A DNA stretch of 22,188 nt, taken from Paramacrobiotus richtersi (taxonomy: Eukaryota > Tardigrada > Eutardigrada > Parachela > Macrobiotidae). The DNA lies in assembly GCA_034698045.1 (NCBI GenBank), contig JAQGAU010000986.1, positions 1 through 22,188 of the forward strand. The letters run 5' to 3'. A program made the position numbers and the translations under genes. Below, piece after piece: positions 18,931-22,188 of the stretch (position 1 is its first letter; the number at the start of each line of letters is the position of its first letter). A model generated the notes under the pieces. The model did not search any database, had not been told where the DNA came from, and was given only the letters and a program-made list of their open reading frames with translations.

Positions 18931-19469
18931 TTATGGTTTGCAGCAAAACAGTTGGTTCTGGTATACAGTATATTCAGGATATCCAGGCAGTTCCACTTCG
19001 ACTCGACGCGCAGTAAATTTAGCCGTTCTGTCCCTGCAAAGATCCACACCGGCGAAAGCGCGGACCGAAAACGCCCCGGTACAGCCGGGCTTACTGGGCA
19101 TCCACTTGCACAGTGATTCCTGGAAGCAGCACGCTCTCTTTCGATTTCCGATGCCACCACATTTTGGGCGGTCGTAGTCGCCCGCTTCCGTGCCAATATG
19201 GCATCGCGGCTGGTTCCACCAAGTGCATTCCGTGACATATGTCGACTGCGCTTCGCAGAAGTCGCCGGCAAGCGTTGCCGCAAGCACACAGAGTAACATA
19301 ACGAACTGCAAATTAAGCAAGCGTTAAACTGGAAGCATATGTCTTGTGTACACTCAGTTCTGTATTCTGGATTGTGAAAACAAGGTTTCTAGTAACTTTT
19401 GTTCTCATACTGTGTATGGATATAAGGAAAAAATAGTTGAACTAGAACATAAGTAATACGCACCTTCAT
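18931..19469 (-). CDS. Small secreted cysteine-rich protein, 126 aa
   Basis: Two exons. Exon 1 ends with only ATG AAG (19469-19464) before a GTGCGT donor. The intron is 19306-19463 (158 bp, acceptor AATTTGCAG), and exon 2 is 19305-18931. The join gives a textbook signal peptide (MKFVMLLCVLAATLAG) followed by a mature chain of about 110 residues with 11 cysteines. The motifs are TECTWWNQPRCH, RACCFQESLCKWMPSKPGC and a terminal LFCCKP. Two CC pairs and several single cysteines suggest a disulfide-stabilised extracellular protein. I do not recognise the family. A TATAAA on the minus strand near 19586 is a plausible promoter element. It lies upstream of GR gene C on the same strand and was duplicated together with it; the other copy is decayed. 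Confidence 0.7.
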
Positions 19470-19581
19470 TTCCTGGTCGGCAAACAAGCGTACACTGATG
19501 AATCTCTTGCTGTCAATACTAGAAAAAGTTCTGTAACGCTGTATTCAACACTGTACTTTAAGCAGTGGGTAACTGCTGGAG

Positions 19582-19588
19582 GTTTTAT
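19582..19588 (-). promoter_or_regulatory. Possible TATA box of the cysteine-rich protein gene
   Basis: The minus strand reads GTATAAAACC here, about 115 bp upstream of the ATG at 19469. The distance allows a 5' UTR of roughly 85 nt. The support is sequence and position only. Confidence 0.3.
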
Positions 19589-19724
19589 ACATGCATCGCG
19601 GTTTACGCTTGTTCGTAGCGAAGGGTAATGCGCTCAAATAAAAAATGTTATGGACAACAAAGTGACAGTAACAAATACAGTCGTTTGCATATGTGCAGCC
19701 ATAAAGAGCCACGCCCGCCTTGGT

Positions 19725-20145
19725 GATTACTATGCCTTCGTTGCATTCGCCTTATCCCTGTACGGATGCCCGGTTTGCAGTAAACACCAGCCCAATATTT
19801 ATGACGAGTTGAAGCTTTATCGGTATTTGCTTTGTGCGCAGAATTGGCGTCGAGCTGCCAACTTGCCCGAGTAATAATCTCCCAGCTGAACACTAATTCC
19901 GCTGTGAACCCCAAATAAAAGGCAGTTTGGTATGTTTTTATGCTTTCCGTTGGCTAACAATGAGGGCACTGACTGGACTGGCCTTTTCGCGATGTGGATG
20001 TCGGCTTGGTTGCAATAAACAGTGACCAGGGTTTATGACGAATTGTTTCATTGTTGATGTTCTTTTGTGTGCTGAGTTGGTGTCGAATCGGCTATATGGC
20101 TAGTATTGATCTCCAAGCATAACGGTAGTTCTGCTGGAAGCGATA
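19725..20145. repeat. Diverged local direct repeat, offset about 240 bp
   Basis: The stretch near 19766-19902 resembles the one near 20005-20143. Shared words in the same order include GGTTTGCAGTAAACA or GGTTGCAATAAACAGTGACCAG-like blocks, TTTATGACGA, TTTGTGTGCTGAGTTGG-like blocks, and a final TTCTGCTG or TTCCGCTG. A 74-codon plus-strand frame (19650-19874) lies in the first copy but is not preserved in the second, so I do not call it a gene. Confidence 0.45.
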
Positions 20146-20660
20146 AACACCGGAATTCTGTGTTTTTATTCACTTTTCAAATGAGCGTATGATTGTACAA
20201 ATAAATTTATACATACCCTTTATGGGAACGTGTGTTCTGTGTACAGGTGTAAACAGATTAATCGTTACCGTGCCAAAAATTCCGAAACATTGACCGCTGA
20301 TCCGAGATTTCTCGTGGTTAGACGCACGGCACCGCACGATTATAGAGCAGTGTTTTCCCACACAAACAGCAGAAAGTACATTAGCAGCAGCTAACGTTGG
20401 AATGTGATGCCTAAAACATGCTGCATATGGCGGAAAGAGCTCCGTTACCCGTATTTCCGCTGGAGGAACCCTGTTACACTTCACTTTTATCGAATATGGT
20501 GACAATATGATACATGACTGTTTCCGCGTTCATCTGCCAGTCTAGGAAATTACGCAACTTTAACAAATACGTCTCATACCTTTGACGTCATACTGCAAAT
20601 TTGATCAGCAGACCATACGCATGGTCTGGGTACTAGTAACGGTTATGATCATTATAGTGA

Positions 20661-21590
20661 CAATCTGGCATGCCAAACAGCAGCCATTATGGTGAACATA
20701 TTAATACCGCGACAACGAACCTTGAGGAGACGGTCGATTTCATTATTAAAGCAAAGCTGCTGTATATGGTACGCAGAACGACGCACCGCCGGTACCGGAA
20801 GGAATGAATGTATCTCGTAGTACTACTTTTATTGCCTTGAGTTGCAAAATTTTTTTTACATGTGACCTTTTCAGCTTTTTTTGTCCCATAAGGCGAAAGC
20901 GGACGTTCACAATTCTTGTTGTTTTTAATAAAGTTTCTTCTTGGTTTCACAGTTCTTGTTGTTTTTAATAAAGTTTCTTCTTGGTTTCACAGTTCTTGTT
21001 GTTTTTAATAAAGTTTACGAGATTATCAAGGTGGACAGATGTCACGTATTAATGTAACTCATTGTCAGTGTATTGTACACATTACGTACTTACCAGGTAC
21101 TAGTTCATGCACAGCATGATACCGTGTAAAGCAAAAGTGTTGTGCTAGCGTTCGCTTTTCATGAAATCGGGCTTGTAATCGCAAGAAATCATGATAGACA
21201 AACAAGAGCGAACGTAAGTAATGATTTAGTCTGCGGGAAGAAAATGCCAAACGTTGGTATTCCTTGTTCTATAGCTAAACTAAACTGTTGCACTGCAGAA
21301 AGGTCAAGCTTTGTAACAGAGTCGCAACAGCCTACCGTCTGTCAAGCGGCACTTTTATATGTACGTAGTTTCCCATCAAAATAATTGTGCAATGACTGCA
21401 ATTTTTCCTGAATAGTCTCTGAGACACTAAATATTGCCTCATTGAATGGAAGAAAAAGTATAAGCGCTGCAGAGGTTTTCTAAATCGACTTGAAACATCT
21501 AGCCACGTCGGAAAAGTTAGGCTTTGCGCGAGATCAGTGTCTCCTACAAATTCTGCTCAGATCACAGTGCCACAGCCGAGCCAAACTACA
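20661..21590. other. Region right of the duplication, no firm gene
   Basis: Short open frames here lack support. The main feature is the 40-bp tandem repeat at 20913-21016. Confidence 0.35.
20913..21016 (+). repeat. 40-bp tandem repeat, 2.6 identical copies, each with AATAAA
   Basis: The copies are 20913-20952, 20953-20992 and a 24-base partial copy 20993-21016, with no differences between them. Each contains AATAAA on the plus strand (20927-20932, 20967-20972, 21007-21012) preceded by a T run. Perfect identity points to recent slippage or unequal crossing over. Confidence 0.85.
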
Positions 21591-21591
21591 G

Positions 21592-21781
21592 ATGATAACC
21601 TTTACAAACTTGACAGTTGACATAGCATTTTGCCTTCTCGTGGCGGCTTCCACTGGCAAGTGTGATAAGGTATTCGAGCTGATAGCAGATTAAGAAACGA
21701 TACGGTGTGACGTTTACGGAGTTCGTAATGACAATTTAGTTTTTATCACTGCTGACTGCACCGACTTGTTATCTGCGGTGA
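21592..21781 (+). CDS. Candidate short secreted peptide, two exons
   Basis: The ATG at 21592 opens 26 codons with a hydrophobic core and small residues (AFCLLVAASTGKCDK), a plausible signal peptide. It ends at 21669 before a GTATTC donor. A 70-bp intron (21670-21739, acceptor CAATTTAG) leads to a 13-codon tail (FLSLLTAPTCYLR) and a TGA at about 21779-21781. The total is 39 aa. AATAAA follows at 21809-21814, at a sensible distance. The donor and acceptor are mediocre, and the unspliced frame also stops soon, so the model is tentative. Confidence 0.3.
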
Positions 21782-21808
21782 ATGTGATTTCTGGCTGTGT
21801 GTGATCAC

Positions 21809-21814
21809 AATAAA
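21809..21814 (+). terminator. Polyadenylation hexamer AATAAA
   Basis: It lies about 28 bp downstream of the stop proposed for the short secreted-peptide gene. It supports transcription ending here on the plus strand, but hexamers of this kind also occur by chance. Confidence 0.35.
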
Positions 21815-21824
21815 GTAGGACCAC

Positions 21825-22085
21825 TCAATACACGAACTGATACGAATTGTCGGGGCTGTGGACCGGTACTTTAACCATGCACAGTGTTACCGCACCGTCT
21901 AAATAGGGTGCACAACGCTCCTGGCAGTTTGTTGCTTTAGTAACCAAGACCTGCATGAACCAACGTTGAAAAGATGCGGATAATAACACGATGAAAAGCA
22001 GTGGGAACACTTTTTCAATTAAGCATGAATCAAGTGACGAAAAGCCTAAAAGAGCAAATTTCTTATCACTTAATACACACTTCAG
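21825..22085 (-). CDS. Open frame with hydrophobic and cysteine-containing parts
   Basis: After an acceptor-like TTGCACAG on the minus strand (ending 22086) the frame is open for about 86 codons to a TGA at 21825-21827. It contains a hydrophobic run (VFPLLFIVLLSASF) and then cysteines (NCQERCAPYLDG, VTLCMVK). There is no ATG before the hydrophobic part, so it would need an upstream exon, possibly outside the window. It could be part of a secreted or membrane protein, or chance. Confidence 0.25.
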   Translation of the reverse strand: MKCVLSDKKFALLGFSSLDSCLIEKVFPLLFIVLLSASFQRWFMQVLVTKATNCQERCAPYLDGAVTLCMVKVPVHSPDNSYQFVY

Positions 22086-22188
22086 CTGTGCAAGTGTTAT
22101 GCTATATAATCATGCTGTGTAGTAACGCATTAGCCATGCCGTTATGCGCGAGCGTGAATTGATCCTTAAGAATCCAGCTGGCTTAACG

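Larger units (their letters stand above)
16902..20660. repeat. Tandem duplication unit 2 (GR gene C plus intact secreted-protein gene)
   Basis: This is the second copy of the unit starting at 13367. Similarity to unit 1 is high in the GR exons, moderate upstream of them, and patchy in the spacer. The right edge is placed near 20660, where a block resembling 16862-16903 (CTAGTA, then GATCAT and ATCTGG) ends. The edge is approximate. Confidence 0.7.

Noticed and set aside
20170-20505. 111-codon minus-strand frame
   Set aside because: The homologous segment in unit 1 (about 16430-16600) does not keep the frame, so coding is not supported.
1-22188. CRISPR arrays, rRNA, insertion sequences, prokaryotic operons
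   Set aside because: No regularly spaced repeats, rRNA-like blocks or transposase motifs were seen. Intron-bearing GR and BACK-domain genes show that the DNA is animal.

Overview
The window looks like nuclear DNA of an invertebrate animal. Genes are split by short GT-AG introns (about 60 to 190 bp), coding exons are sparse, intergenic DNA is long, and there is no operon structure. Three genes belong to the arthropod-type gustatory receptor (GR) 7-transmembrane family, which points to an ecdysozoan such as an arthropod or tardigrade. I cannot fix the species from the sequence.

Layout. 1-6.1 kb is mostly non-coding, with a GC-rich coding-like relic (474-830), a long hairpin (1163-1252), a smaller inverted repeat (1754-1820) and two tandem copies of a possible signal-peptide exon (about 2.3-3.1 kb, minus). 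6.58-7.89 kb holds an unrecognised single-exon plus-strand gene with a C-terminal repeat tract and a frame break near its 5' end. 8.77-10.22 kb holds GR gene A (minus), which carries a frameshift. 11.4-12.28 kb holds an unrecognised three-exon plus-strand gene. Tail-to-tail with it, 21 bp away, is the 3' end of a minus-strand BTBD-type BACK-domain gene whose BTB part is not visible.

The main structure is a tandem duplication over about 13.37-20.66 kb. Each unit of roughly 3.5-3.8 kb carries, on the minus strand, a small cysteine-rich secreted-protein gene followed by a GR gene. Unit 2 has an intact secreted protein (126 aa, two exons) and GR gene C, whose last exon has a 1-nt frame change. 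Unit 1 has an intact GR gene B (404 aa, three exons), but its secreted-protein copy has lost its start codon, acceptor, cysteine-rich centre and stop codon. The two units have therefore decayed in opposite ways.

The right end (20.7-22.19 kb) has a 40-bp tandem repeat that carries AATAAA in each copy, and candidate small secreted-peptide exons on both strands.

Gene models were built by reading splice signals and comparing the paralogues within the window. No database search or transcript evidence was available. The secreted-protein and GR genes may work in the same sensory or secretory tissue, but that is only inferred from their co-duplication.
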